Shown here in pieces: positions 1-8,004 of a stretch of DNA of 64,000 nt. The stretch spans positions 1 to 64,000 of the forward strand of contig NZ_JBEPTM010000009.1 in the NCBI RefSeq assembly GCF_040549525.1, in the 5' to 3' direction. The notes beneath the pieces were generated by a model. It made no database searches. It was given only the letters and a program-made list of their open reading frames with translations, and had not been told where the DNA came from. The position numbers and the translations under genes were made by a program. The stretch comes from Lacisediminihabitans sp040549525 (GTDB lineage: Bacteria; Actinomycetota; Actinomycetes; Actinomycetales; Microbacteriaceae). The stretch's first letter is position 1. Each line of letters starts with the position of its first letter.

Positions 1-88
1 GCAGCAGGCTGCGCATCAGATCGGGGGACGCATCGGTGAGGGCTTCGCCAAGAAGGCGTGCAGGGTCGACAATATGTGGAGCGGTCAT
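1..88 (-). mobile_element. IS256-family transposase, N-terminal fragment cut by window edge
   Basis: Read on the minus strand from an ATG at 88, the frame stays open to the window edge and begins MTAPHIVDPARLLGE, followed by a SPDLMRSLL stretch. This is the usual opening of actinobacterial IS256-type (mutator superfamily) transposases, DDE enzymes that move the element by cut-and-paste or copy-out. Only 29 residues are visible, so the catalytic core and the far end of the element lie outside the window. Family assignment rests on recognising the N-terminus. Whether the copy is intact cannot be judged here. Confidence 0.8.
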
Positions 89-472
89 CGTGATGATGCC
101 TTTCGAGTGGAGGTAAGAAACTTCTCGAAGGTCTCACACGGTGACCGCGCTTACGTCTCGCGACGAGCCGGCCACCAGGAGTTACACCACTCTATGGGGC
201 ACTACTGCGGTGATACGGCGGCCACCTTCGATCCGCGACGCCGAACGTCTCGCCGATGCGGGTAGTCCCGCCTCGATCGGAACCGTCGGCAACTCCCACG
301 CCTGGTGAGATGAACGAAGATCCAACACTCGGTGCACGTTCGAGAAATTGTTGATTCAGCCGGCGCAATCAGTGGCGCGATCCCTCACGATGGCCTTTCG
401 AAGTCGTTTACGGCCTGCCATTTTCTCGATGCCCGGACCGCACATCCCGGCTGGTGAAAGGACATAACCAGC
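89..472. other. IS left-end region plus intergenic DNA before the TetR gene
   Basis: No gene is supported in this 384-base stretch. The part next to the transposase (about 89-215) reads like the upstream end of an IS256-type element, with GGAGTTACACCACTC at about 179-193 and GGGGCACTAC just after, facing outward. I take the element to end near 200-215, but without the other end neither inverted repeats nor a target duplication can be checked. The remainder up to 472 is ordinary intergenic sequence with a ribosome-binding site (GAAAGGA) before the start at 473. Confidence 0.45.
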
Positions 473-1141
473 ATGAGCCCGAGCGTCCCCGACCTCATCG
501 CCAGCACTCGGAAGATCTTCAAGCCGGGCTCCGCCGCCGAAGTCGACCACGACCGGGTATGTGAAGCGGCGGCAGAACAATTCCGCAGACGGGGGTACCG
601 CGCGACAACCGAGGCCGCGTTGTGCGAGGCGACCGGACTCTCACCGTCTGTTCTGGCCGCGACCTTCGGGGGCCGACGCGGGCTCCTGATTCGCACCCTC
701 GAGGTCTACTGCGCCGGCCAATTAGCCGCACTCGAGACCGAGCTGGCAGCATGCGAGAGCCCCTGGAAGTGGATCACCTCTGTCGTCGTATTCGAAGATG
801 GGCGGCTTCTCCTCGACACCTCCGGGTGCTATCTCTCCGTGGCGGCATCCTCTCTCGGAGACCTGGACCCAGAGGTGCGTGCCCTGTCGCGCCGAACCTT
901 CGCTCAGATCACCCGCTTGTTCGCCCGCGCTCTGGCCGAGGCTCGTGACCGCGGGGAGCTTCGGCCCCAGGTGGACATCGAAGAGGCGGCACTCGTCATG
1001 CTCACCACAATGCAAGGGATCGAGTTCCTCCGTCGGGCGTCCCTTGACCGGGCTTTCAGCCACGCGACGACCTCGGTGATCGCCGCGCTGACGAGCGCCT
1101 ATGCGAACCAGGATTTTGGCGGCGACAGCCCAGTCCTGTGA
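473..1141 (+). CDS. TetR-family transcriptional regulator
   Basis: A 222-residue protein. Residues about 25-70 form a TetR N-terminal helix-turn-helix (AAAEQFRRRGYRATTEAAL, then TGLSPSVLAATFGGRRGLL), followed by a helical C-terminal ligand-binding domain of normal length. The ATG at 473 follows GAAAGGA by about ten bases. The gene lies just upstream of and parallel to the metal-type ABC importer. A palindrome CTAAC-N4-GTTA occurs in that importer's promoter (1319-1332) and again before the FTR1-like gene (5336-5349), so this protein is the natural candidate to bind both. Ligand unknown. Family assignment is firm; the regulon is inference. Confidence 0.85.
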   Translation: MSPSVPDLIASTRKIFKPGSAAEVDHDRVCEAAAEQFRRRGYRATTEAALCEATGLSPSVLAATFGGRRGLLIRTLEVYCAGQLAALETELAACESPWKWITSVVVFEDGRLLLDTSGCYLSVAASSLGDLDPEVRALSRRTFAQITRLFARALAEARDRGELRPQVDIEEAALVMLTTMQGIEFLRRASLDRAFSHATTSVIAALTSAYANQDFGGDSPVL

Positions 1142-1318
1142 CAGATTCCCCGGTGCGGTTACCTTCCCCGGGTGCGATTCTCCCGGTGCACGGCGTGAAA
1201 ACGGGGCTGGCTCGACCCTGATCGACCCCTTGCAGAGCGCCCGGATGGGTCAGCCGGGCTCGTTCACCGAATGGACACCTCTGTGTCACAAACGGGCCAC
1301 AGTCGTTTCATACAGTTG

Positions 1319-1332
1319 CTAACGGTCGTTAG
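1319..1332. promoter_or_regulatory. Candidate TetR operator, copy 1 (CTAAC-N4-GTTAG)
   Basis: CTAACGGTCGTTAG is an inverted repeat 36 bases before the importer start codon at 1368. The same half-sites with the same four-base spacing recur at 5336-5349 before the FTR1-like gene. Position and symmetry fit a repressor site for the adjacent TetR protein. Confidence 0.5.
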
Positions 1333-1367
1333 TTTCCGTTCGCAACAAGATTCCCCAAGGAGATTCC

Positions 1368-2438
1368 ATGAATGTCAGAACTCGATGGGCTGCTCTGAGC
1401 CTCGCCGGCGTTGCTCTTGTCGGTTTGACCGGCTGCGCCGGGGCAGCGTCAGCGTCGAGCTCCGGATCGGCCACCGCAGCTGTCGAGCCGCTAGTTCTTT
1501 ACGCCGCAGAAGGCTTCGACGCCGTGAGCGCCAAGGCCTTCACCGCGAAGACCGGGATCCCCGTCAAGCTCGTCGATGACAGCACGGGTCCGCTGCTGAC
1601 CAAGATTCAGGCCGAGAAGAACAATCCCCAGTGGTCGATCCTGTGGGTGGACGGCGACACGGCCTTCTCATCGCTCGACCAGCAGGGACTCCTTGCGCCC
1701 TATGCCGCGCATGGGTCCTGGAACGCGGTCGGCAAGGCGATCATCCCCAGCGACAACGCCTACACACCGACGGGCACCACCGTGATGTCGGCGTTGATCT
1801 ACAACGCAGCCAAGGTCACAACCGTGCCAGCCACCTACCAGGATCTCCTTGGCTCCGCCTACAGCGGCAAAGTCGGTATGAACGACCCCGCCCAGTCCGG
1901 TCCCACCTACCCGTTCATCGCGGGCCTGATGAACCAGCTCGGTGGCCAGACCGGCGGAGTCGCCGCGGGCGAGGCGTATCTGACGAAGCTGAAGGCTAAC
2001 GGCCTCAAGGTCTTCCCGACCAATGGCGACACGTTGCACGCGCTCGAGACGGGGCAAGTGGACTACGGAATGATCCAGAGTTCTGCGGCGATCGGTGAAG
2101 TGCTCAAGGTCAAGGCGACGGCGAACTTCCAGCCCAAGATCGTCTACCTTCCCAAGTCCACCCTCCTGCCGAGCGTCATCGGAATCGACAAGGGCGCGTC
2201 GGCGGTTCAGCAGGCCGAGGCAAAGAAGTTCATCGATTTCGTGGTGTCGCCCGAGGGTCAGGCCGTCATGCTGACGGGAGACGCGACTGGGGACTCGCTG
2301 TTCTGGCCTGTCGTCGACGACGCGAAGTCGCTGAAGGATCTGCCGGCGTTCCCGGCGGCGTACCAGTCCCTCGACCCCGCATTCTGGGGCCCGCTCCAGA
2401 GCCGGGTTGTGACCTGGTTCGAGTCGAACATCAAGTAG
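1368..2438 (+). CDS. ABC transporter substrate-binding lipoprotein, ferric-iron type
   Basis: A 356-residue extracellular binding protein. The N-terminus is a lipoprotein signal (LVGLTGC, lipid-modified Cys at about residue 22) followed by a Ser/Ala-rich linker and then a periplasmic-binding-protein fold beginning LVLYAAEGFDA. The overall pattern resembles the FbpA/AfuA iron-binding family, with relatives that bind thiamine or phosphonates. I see only one Tyr in the QVDYGMIQ segment, not the adjacent Tyr pair typical of FbpA, so iron is likely but not certain. The ATG at 1368 follows AAGGAGA. It heads an operon with the permease and ATPase and has a palindromic candidate operator in its promoter. 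Confidence 0.8.
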   Translation: MNVRTRWAALSLAGVALVGLTGCAGAASASSSGSATAAVEPLVLYAAEGFDAVSAKAFTAKTGIPVKLVDDSTGPLLTKIQAEKNNPQWSILWVDGDTAFSSLDQQGLLAPYAAHGSWNAVGKAIIPSDNAYTPTGTTVMSALIYNAAKVTTVPATYQDLLGSAYSGKVGMNDPAQSGPTYPFIAGLMNQLGGQTGGVAAGEAYLTKLKANGLKVFPTNGDTLHALETGQVDYGMIQSSAAIGEVLKVKATANFQPKIVYLPKSTLLPSVIGIDKGASAVQQAEAKKFIDFVVSPEGQAVMLTGDATGDSLFWPVVDDAKSLKDLPAFPAAYQSLDPAFWGPLQSRVVTWFESNIK

Positions 2439-2443
2439 GCCTC

Positions 2444-4234
2444 GTGGTGATCCAGTCCGCCCTCCTGCGCGACAACGTCCGCGCACGAGGGCGCGCTGGC
2501 GCCAAGCCCGACGTGGAAGCGAGTCCACGCCGACGGCGCCCGCGCTTCAACGCTCTCACCGCATTCTGGTTGCTGATTGTCGCGATCCTGGTACTGCCGA
2601 TCGCGCTCTTCCTGGCGGTCGCCTTCTCTCCGGCGCTACTGTCGCAGGGTCCACAGTGGTTCACCCTCTCCGCATTCTCGGCGGCTCTCAGTGGGCACCT
2701 GCTGCTCGGCTTCGTGAATTCGCTCGTCATCGGTATCGTGACTGCGGTCTCGGCGGCGATCATCGGCTTCGTACTGGCCTGGATCGTCATCCGAACGGAT
2801 GCCCCGGCCCGCGGCATCTGGACCGGGGTGGTCTTCGCCCTCTTCCTGACCCCCTCCTACCTCATAGCTCTCGGATGGGAGCGCCTGCTCGAGCCGAATG
2901 GCGTGCTGCAGACGCTGGGGTGGGATCCAGCGGGCGCGCGCGACCTCTTCTATGGACCGGGCGGAATCGTGATCGTGCTCACGGTCAAGGGCATCCCCTT
3001 CGCCTACCTCGCGATCTCCAATGCGCTTCGCGGCCTTGGGCACGAGTATGAAGATGCGGTCAGGGTGCACGGAGGGGGAGCGCTAGCGTCGATGCGAGTC
3101 GTCGTCTCCCTGCTGGCGCCGGCCATCTGGGCGGCGCTCGCCATCGTCTTCGCCGAGTCGGTGAGCGACTTCGGGGTGGCGTCGACATTGGCCAACGACT
3201 CGCATTTCACCGTCGCCACCTTCGAGCTCTACACGGCTGTACAGGCGTTCCCCGTACAGTTCCCGGTCGCCTCGGCGATCAGCTGGGTGTTGTTGATCTT
3301 CGTTGTGCTGGCACTCTGGGCTCAGAGTCGCGCACTCAAGGGCCGGAGCTACCGAGTGCTGGGCGGACGTTCCAGACGCGCCGTGCGACGTCGACTGTCG
3401 AAGGTCGAGAAGGCCGCCGTGGTCCTCGGCATGTCCCTGCTCATCCTCATCGCACTCGGAGTGCCCACCTTCGGTGCCGTCTCCGCTTCGCTCATCGACG
3501 GGCTCGGCTCTGTCGGCGGATCCCATTCCTGGACGCTCGCCAACTACGCCAGAGTGATCACGAGCCCCGACCTCAGTGCGCCCCTGCTGTACTCGATGCA
3601 GGCGGCGGTGATCGCCGCTTCGGTGACGACAGTGCTCGCCGTGGTCTGCGCCCGCCTGTTGGCGGCCGGGCAGACGAGCCTGAGCTCCCGAGTTCTCGAC
3701 ATGGTGCTGCTCGCCGCGGTCGCTCTGCCCGGGATCGTGTTCGCGGCGGGCTACATCTTCGCCTACAACCTCCCGCTCACCAATGCGCTGGGCGTCCACC
3801 TGTACGGCACGACCGTCCTTCTCGTGCTCGCCTACATCGCCACGGCCCTGCCCTCGACCTCGCGGCTGTTGGTCGGGAGCATGAGTCAGATCCAGAATTC
3901 GATGTTGCACTCCTCGCGGGTGCATGGCGCGGGGGCGATCTTCTCCTGGTTCTCCATCGTCTTGCCGGTGATCTCGCGCCCGCTGCTCAACGCGTGGCTG
4001 CTCACCTTCACCGCCACCCTCCTCGAACTGCCGGTATCGCAGTTGCTGGCGCCGCCCGGCGAGCAGCCGATCTCCGTCGGGATCACCGTGACCCTGTCCA
4101 AGTACGACTTCGGTGGTGGCACCGCGATGGAGGTTCTCGCAATCCTCACGGCACTCCTCGTCGTGCTCGCCGCCACACTCATCTTCCGGCTCGCAACCCC
4201 GCGCGGCTGGCGAACCCTGGGGACTGCCAAATGA
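2444..4234 (+). CDS. ABC transporter permease, fused two-module (FbpB type)
   Basis: A 596-residue inner-membrane protein with two binding-protein-dependent transport modules in one chain (about residues 35-290 and 330-590) and about a dozen hydrophobic segments. This duplicated layout is typical of FbpB/AfuB-type ferric importers. Each half carries the cytoplasmic coupling-loop region; the first reads ALRGLGHEYEDAVRVHGGGA. The start is a GTG five bases after the binding-protein stop, with a second in-frame GTG directly behind it and only a weak ribosome-binding site, suggesting translational coupling. The 3' end overlaps the ATPase start by 4 bp (ATGA). Confidence 0.87.
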   Translation: MVIQSALLRDNVRARGRAGAKPDVEASPRRRRPRFNALTAFWLLIVAILVLPIALFLAVAFSPALLSQGPQWFTLSAFSAALSGHLLLGFVNSLVIGIVTAVSAAIIGFVLAWIVIRTDAPARGIWTGVVFALFLTPSYLIALGWERLLEPNGVLQTLGWDPAGARDLFYGPGGIVIVLTVKGIPFAYLAISNALRGLGHEYEDAVRVHGGGALASMRVVVSLLAPAIWAALAIVFAESVSDFGVASTLANDSHFTVATFELYTAVQAFPVQFPVASAISWVLLIFVVLALWAQSRALKGRSYRVLGGRSRRAVRRRLSKVEKAAVVLGMSLLILIALGVPTFGAVSASLIDGLGSVGGSHSWTLANYARVITSPDLSAPLLYSMQAAVIAASVTTVLAVVCARLLAAGQTSLSSRVLDMVLLAAVALPGIVFAAGYIFAYNLPLTNALGVHLYGTTVLLVLAYIATALPSTSRLLVGSMSQIQNSMLHSSRVHGAGAIFSWFSIVLPVISRPLLNAWLLTFTATLLELPVSQLLAPPGEQPISVGITVTLSKYDFGGGTAMEVLAILTALLVVLAATLIFRLATPRGWRTLGTAK

Positions 4235-5322
4235 CCGGTCATCACGTCATCGTCCGTGGCGCAACTAAAAACTACGGCGCCCTCGGGGTGCTCCGGCGGG
4301 TCGACCTCGACGTGCCTGCCGGCTCCTTCACCGTGCTGCTCGGGCCATCCGGCTCCGGCAAATCGACTCTGTTGCGGTCGATCGCGGGAGTCGAGCGATT
4401 GGATGGCGGCAGCATCCATTTCGGCGCGACGCCGATCAGTGACCATCACACTCACGCCAAGCCGGAGAAGCGCGCCCTCGCCATGGTGTTTCAGGACTAT
4501 GCGCTCTGGCCCCACATGACCGTGCATCAGAACGTCGGATATGCGCTGCGTCGTCGTCACCTCGCACGCCACGACAGCGCCCGCCGCGTCGAATCCGTTC
4601 TCGAGCGAGTCGGTCTCGGCGCGAAGACGACCAGCTACCCGCACGAGCTATCGGGCGGTCAGCAGCAGCGCGTCGCCTTGGCCCGCGCCATCGTGAGCGA
4701 GCCGGAGCTCATCCTGTTCGACGAGCCCCTCTCGAATCTCGATGCCGACCTGCGCGAACACCTCCGGCTCGAGATCTCCACCCTCACCCGGGAGACCGGT
4801 GCCACGGCGCTCTACATCACGCACGATCAGTCGGAGGCGTTCGCTCTCGCCGATGAGGTCGCGATCCTCAACGAGGGATCGATCGAGCAGCGAGGGAGCG
4901 CGGAGGCGATCTTCCGCCGTCCGGCGACCCCGTTCGTCGCCCGTTTCACCGGTCTCGCGGGGTCCTTCCAGGGAATGACGGCGGGCCTGCGCGATGGACG
5001 CGCTCGGGTTCGGGTTGGCGAGAACGAGCTCACCGCGTCAGCGGGTGAGGGAGTGAATCCGGGCGGCGCCGTCGAAGTGATGGTGCGGCCGACCGCGACC
5101 CGGCTCGAGAGTGTGGAGGAGTCGGGGTCTCGCGAGAGCTCCCACCACCGGATGCCGGCGTGCATTGTGGACGTCGCCTACCGTGGCCGCGGCTATGACC
5201 ACGTTGTGGACACCGGCCATGGTCTGTTGACCTCGGTGTTTGACGAGCGCGCCTGGGCCCGCGGAGACCGCTGCCTGGTCGCGATAGACCCAGCGGGAAT
5301 GATCGCCTTCCCCGCGCGGTGA
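4231..5322 (+). CDS. ABC transporter ATP-binding protein, FbpC/PotA type
   Basis: A 363-residue ATPase that powers the importer encoded just upstream. Visible motifs are Walker A GPSGSGKS, Q-loop MVFQDYALWPHMT, signature LSGGQQQR, Walker B LILFDEP and H-loop ITHD, followed by a C-terminal TOBE-like regulatory domain (about residues 250-363) as in iron, spermidine and sugar importers. The chosen ATG at 4231 overlaps the permease stop by 4 bp; the same frame is open further upstream but that part only overlaps the permease. Function as an importer ATPase is certain by motif; the cargo is inferred from the neighbours. Confidence 0.92.
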   Translation: MTGHHVIVRGATKNYGALGVLRRVDLDVPAGSFTVLLGPSGSGKSTLLRSIAGVERLDGGSIHFGATPISDHHTHAKPEKRALAMVFQDYALWPHMTVHQNVGYALRRRHLARHDSARRVESVLERVGLGAKTTSYPHELSGGQQQRVALARAIVSEPELILFDEPLSNLDADLREHLRLEISTLTRETGATALYITHDQSEAFALADEVAILNEGSIEQRGSAEAIFRRPATPFVARFTGLAGSFQGMTAGLRDGRARVRVGENELTASAGEGVNPGGAVEVMVRPTATRLESVEESGSRESSHHRMPACIVDVAYRGRGYDHVVDTGHGLLTSVFDERAWARGDRCLVAIDPAGMIAFPAR

Positions 5323-5335
5323 TTTCCCGCGATAA

Positions 5336-5349
5336 CTAACCACTGTTAT
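5336..5349. promoter_or_regulatory. Candidate TetR operator, copy 2 (CTAAC-N4-GTTAT)
   Basis: CTAACCACTGTTAT has the same half-sites and four-base spacing as the palindrome at 1319-1332. It is nested in a larger GATAAC-N8-GTTATC inverted repeat (5331-5350) followed by five Ts, so it could also act as a weak terminator after the ATPase gene. The match to the first site makes an operator the better reading. Confidence 0.45.
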
Positions 5350-5388
5350 CTTTTTGAACAAACAAAATAACCAACCGAAAGAGTTTTC

Positions 5389-6450
5389 ATGAATGACGTC
5401 GCCCTATTCTTCGCCGTGTTCCTCGCGTGCATTGTCGAGGCGGTCGAGGCCGCCACGATCGTCCTCGCGGCCGGTACCGCACGGCACTGGCGCTCCGCCA
5501 TGCTGGGCCTGCTCGCCGGTATCGCTGTGCTGGTGGTCGCGATCGCAATCGCAGGCCCGGCCATTTCGCTGCTACCGATCGGCATCCTGCGAGTAGTGGT
5601 GGGTGGCTTGCTTCTCCTCTTCGGACTGCAGTGGATGCGCAAGGCGATTCTGCGCGCGAGTGGCTACAAAGCACTGCACGACGAGGCCGCCATCTATGAA
5701 AAGGAGGTCGCGGCCGCGATTCAGGCGGAGACCGGATCCCGCCGCGGCGTCCAGGACTGGTACGCCTTCACCCTCTCCTTCAAGGGCGTCGTGCTCGAGG
5801 GCCTCGAGGTCGTGTTCATCGTGCTGACCTTCGGGACCAACCAGAAGAACCTTCCAGTCGCCGCGATCGCCGCCGGTGTCGCCGTTGTCATCGTCCTGAT
5901 CCTCGGAATCGTCGTGCGCGGGCCGCTTTCGCGCGTCCCCGAGAACACGCTCAAGTTCATCGTGGGCGTGATGCTCACCGCATTCGGCACCTTCTGGGGT
6001 GCGGAGGGAGCCGGCGCGGTGTGGCCGGGCGCCGATACCTCGCTGCTCGTTATCGCCCCGGCGATCGCGATCCTCGCCCTCGCCCTGGTTGTGGGGATGC
6101 GACGCTACCGACTCTCCCGCACGCCCGCACCTCTGCCCGCACCGATGCCGGTCACGGTTGCGGCCGCCAGTGGTGGCGGGGACCTGACCGATGGTCCGAT
6201 GGACGCGGCGGCCGACTATGTGCCGTCGCCTGCTCCACGGCCGGCCGCGACGCTCGGCTCTCGAATTCGCTCGTTCGGAGCCTTCTGGTACGACTTCATC
6301 ATCGGGGACGACTGGCAGATCGCGGCAGGCATCGGTCTCGGAATGCTGCTGACCTTCGTCGTGTCGACGGCCACGCCGATCGCGTGGATCGTCATGCCCA
6401 TCGCCGTCGTGTTCCTACTTCCGTACGGCATCCGTCGCGCGATGCGCTAG
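5389..6450 (+). CDS. FTR1-like / COG4280-type integral membrane protein, probable metal permease
   Basis: A 353-residue polytopic membrane protein. It carries two short acidic motifs inside membrane segments, E17-AV-E20 near the N-terminus and E137-GL-E140 after the first helical half, reminiscent of the Glu-x-x-Glu iron motifs of FTR1 permeases. The overall sequence matches, from memory, the uncharacterised COG4280 membrane family. A Pro/Ala-rich loop (about residues 245-290) precedes the last two membrane segments. It follows the iron-type importer and shares a candidate operator with it, which supports a role in metal (probably iron) transport. Substrate and direction are not shown by the sequence. 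Confidence 0.65.
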   Translation: MNDVALFFAVFLACIVEAVEAATIVLAAGTARHWRSAMLGLLAGIAVLVVAIAIAGPAISLLPIGILRVVVGGLLLLFGLQWMRKAILRASGYKALHDEAAIYEKEVAAAIQAETGSRRGVQDWYAFTLSFKGVVLEGLEVVFIVLTFGTNQKNLPVAAIAAGVAVVIVLILGIVVRGPLSRVPENTLKFIVGVMLTAFGTFWGAEGAGAVWPGADTSLLVIAPAIAILALALVVGMRRYRLSRTPAPLPAPMPVTVAAASGGGDLTDGPMDAAADYVPSPAPRPAATLGSRIRSFGAFWYDFIIGDDWQIAAGIGLGMLLTFVVSTATPIAWIVMPIAVVFLLPYGIRRAMR

Positions 6451-6464
6451 GCGGGTGTCAGGAG

Positions 6465-7061
6465 TCAGTGCCCTTCCGGCTCCTCCGCGTAGACCCGGGC
6501 GGCGTACTCCTCGAGAGCGGTCTCGCACTCCTGCAGTGCGGCCTCGGCTTCCGCACGGCCCGGCGCCACGAACTCGTCACGAGCCTTCACCTTTGCGAAC
6601 CAGCTGACTAGCTTGGTGTGGTCGACCTCGTTCTCCTCGAGTTCGGCGTAACTGAAGTGCTGCTTGTCGTATTCCTTCTGCAACTCAGCGAGGAAGCCGG
6701 TGCAGCGGTCGATGATCTCCTCGTACTCGTCGGTACGGGCCGCCTGGAAGATGGCAAGAACGTTAGATTCCCCCACCAGGACGGAGGACTTCATGAGCAC
6801 GGCGGTGCCAGACATCCCGACGATGTCGTGCTGGAGCTTCCGAAGGGCTCGCTCGGCGGTCGGACTGGCAGGCAGCGCGGCGACGGAGTTCTGCAGATAC
6901 ACGGCACCGAGCGCCTTGAGCCGGCGCCACGCGGTTGCGCGAAGGCGCGTCGGCTCCGACGGGATCCGGTAGATCAGCACGTACCACCCGGGGGAGACGG
7001 TCGTTTCGCCCTCGTCCCCCGATTCCTGATCGAGTTCCGGCTCGAGCGACGTAAGGGCCAT
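6465..7061 (-). CDS. ChrB N-terminal-domain protein
   Basis: A 198-residue protein whose segment from about residue 25 (WYVLIYRIPSEPTRLRATAWRRLKALGAVYL) fits the ChrB N-terminal domain. ChrB proteins regulate or assist chromate resistance, but the N-terminal domain also occurs alone in actinobacteria with no known role. The C-terminal half is acidic and probably helical. No chrA transporter is nearby, so a chromate role should not be assumed. The ATG at 7061 lies six bases after a TAGAAT -10 box (7073-7068 on the minus strand), so the transcript looks leaderless. It is convergent with the FTR1-like gene. Confidence 0.7.
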   Translation of the reverse strand: MALTSLEPELDQESGDEGETTVSPGWYVLIYRIPSEPTRLRATAWRRLKALGAVYLQNSVAALPASPTAERALRKLQHDIVGMSGTAVLMKSSVLVGESNVLAIFQAARTDEYEEIIDRCTGFLAELQKEYDKQHFSYAELEENEVDHTKLVSWFAKVKARDEFVAPGRAEAEAALQECETALEEYAARVYAEEPEGH

Positions 7062-7196
7062 TCCCCGATTCTAGCGATCGCGGATGACCGCGCCAGCGGC
7101 TGTCGTTCCCGTTTGATTTCGGTGGCTCTCTGCGACTTCCCATGCCCACGACGATCGATGGGTACGCTGTCCACAACAATCTCCCGGAGGGATCTC

Positions 7197-7838
7197 ATGG
7201 CGGTACGCATCGACCTCAACCTCTCGCTCGATGGTGTCGTCGCGCCGGACAATCCGTCGTCGGATAACCCCATGGGCGCGGACTGGGGACGACTGGTGGA
7301 GGTGTACATGGGCACCAAGACCTTTCGGCAGCGCGTGCTTCACGACACGACGGGGGAGGGGACGACCGGCATCGACGACCGGTACGCCACCGCCTACTTC
7401 GAGGCGGTGGGCGCCGAGATCATGGGAGCGGGGATGTTCGGGCTCCATGCCTTTCCGCACGACCCGGATTGGCGCGGGTGGTGGGGTGAGGAACCGCCGT
7501 TCCGCGTTCCCGTGCTCGTGTTGACCCATCGGGAGCGACCGGCCATCGACTTCGCCAACGGCACGCGGTTCGAGTTCGTCGCCGCGACGCCGCAGGATGC
7601 GCTCACTCGGGCCCGGGAGCATGCCGGCGATGGCGACATCAGGGTCGGCGGGGGAGCCGGCGTCGCACGTGATTTCCTGCGGGCCGGGCTCGTCGATCGA
7701 GTGCACGTCGCGATCAGTCCGATCGTCCTGGGCCGGGGAGTGCGACTCTGGGACGATCTGCGAGAGCTCGAGCGCGACTACACCGTCACCTCGGAGGTGG
7801 CCGAGAGCGGCGTCATCCACGTCACGTTCGCGCGCTGA
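7197..7838 (+). CDS. Dihydrofolate-reductase-like / RibD C-terminal-domain protein
   Basis: A 213-residue protein of the RibD C-terminal/DHFR-like superfamily: it opens with strand RIDLNLSLDGVVA, has GGGAGVARDFLRAGLVDRVHVAISPIVLG near the end, and is of normal length for this widespread family of NADPH-binding reductases of unknown substrate. The ATG at 7197 is chosen over upstream open sequence because GGAGGG sits six bases before it. The stop codon lies inside the first of three 18-bp tandem repeats. Confidence 0.8.
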   Translation: MAVRIDLNLSLDGVVAPDNPSSDNPMGADWGRLVEVYMGTKTFRQRVLHDTTGEGTTGIDDRYATAYFEAVGAEIMGAGMFGLHAFPHDPDWRGWWGEEPPFRVPVLVLTHRERPAIDFANGTRFEFVAATPQDALTRAREHAGDGDIRVGGGAGVARDFLRAGLVDRVHVAISPIVLGRGVRLWDDLRELERDYTVTSEVAESGVIHVTFAR

Positions 7839-7881
7839 GAACGGGTCGCGCGCTGAGAACGGGTCGCGCACTGAGAAGGGC
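7828..7881. repeat. Three 18-bp tandem repeats spanning the reductase stop codon
   Basis: The unit TCGCGCGCTGAGAACGGG occurs at 7828-7845, 7846-7863 (identical) and 7864-7881 (three differences). Each unit repeats the TGA in the same frame, since 18 is a multiple of three. Probably slippage of the gene's 3' end. Confidence 0.85.
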
Positions 7882-8004
7882 GCGGTCGGATGTGGGTCCA
7901 GTCTCTCGGGCGTCCTTCGAGGGGACAGGGGATGACGTTGCGTGTGTTCTGCCCCGCGCGTCAGACGGGATCGCCGGTCGTGTGCGTGGACAACAAACGC
8001 CCGT

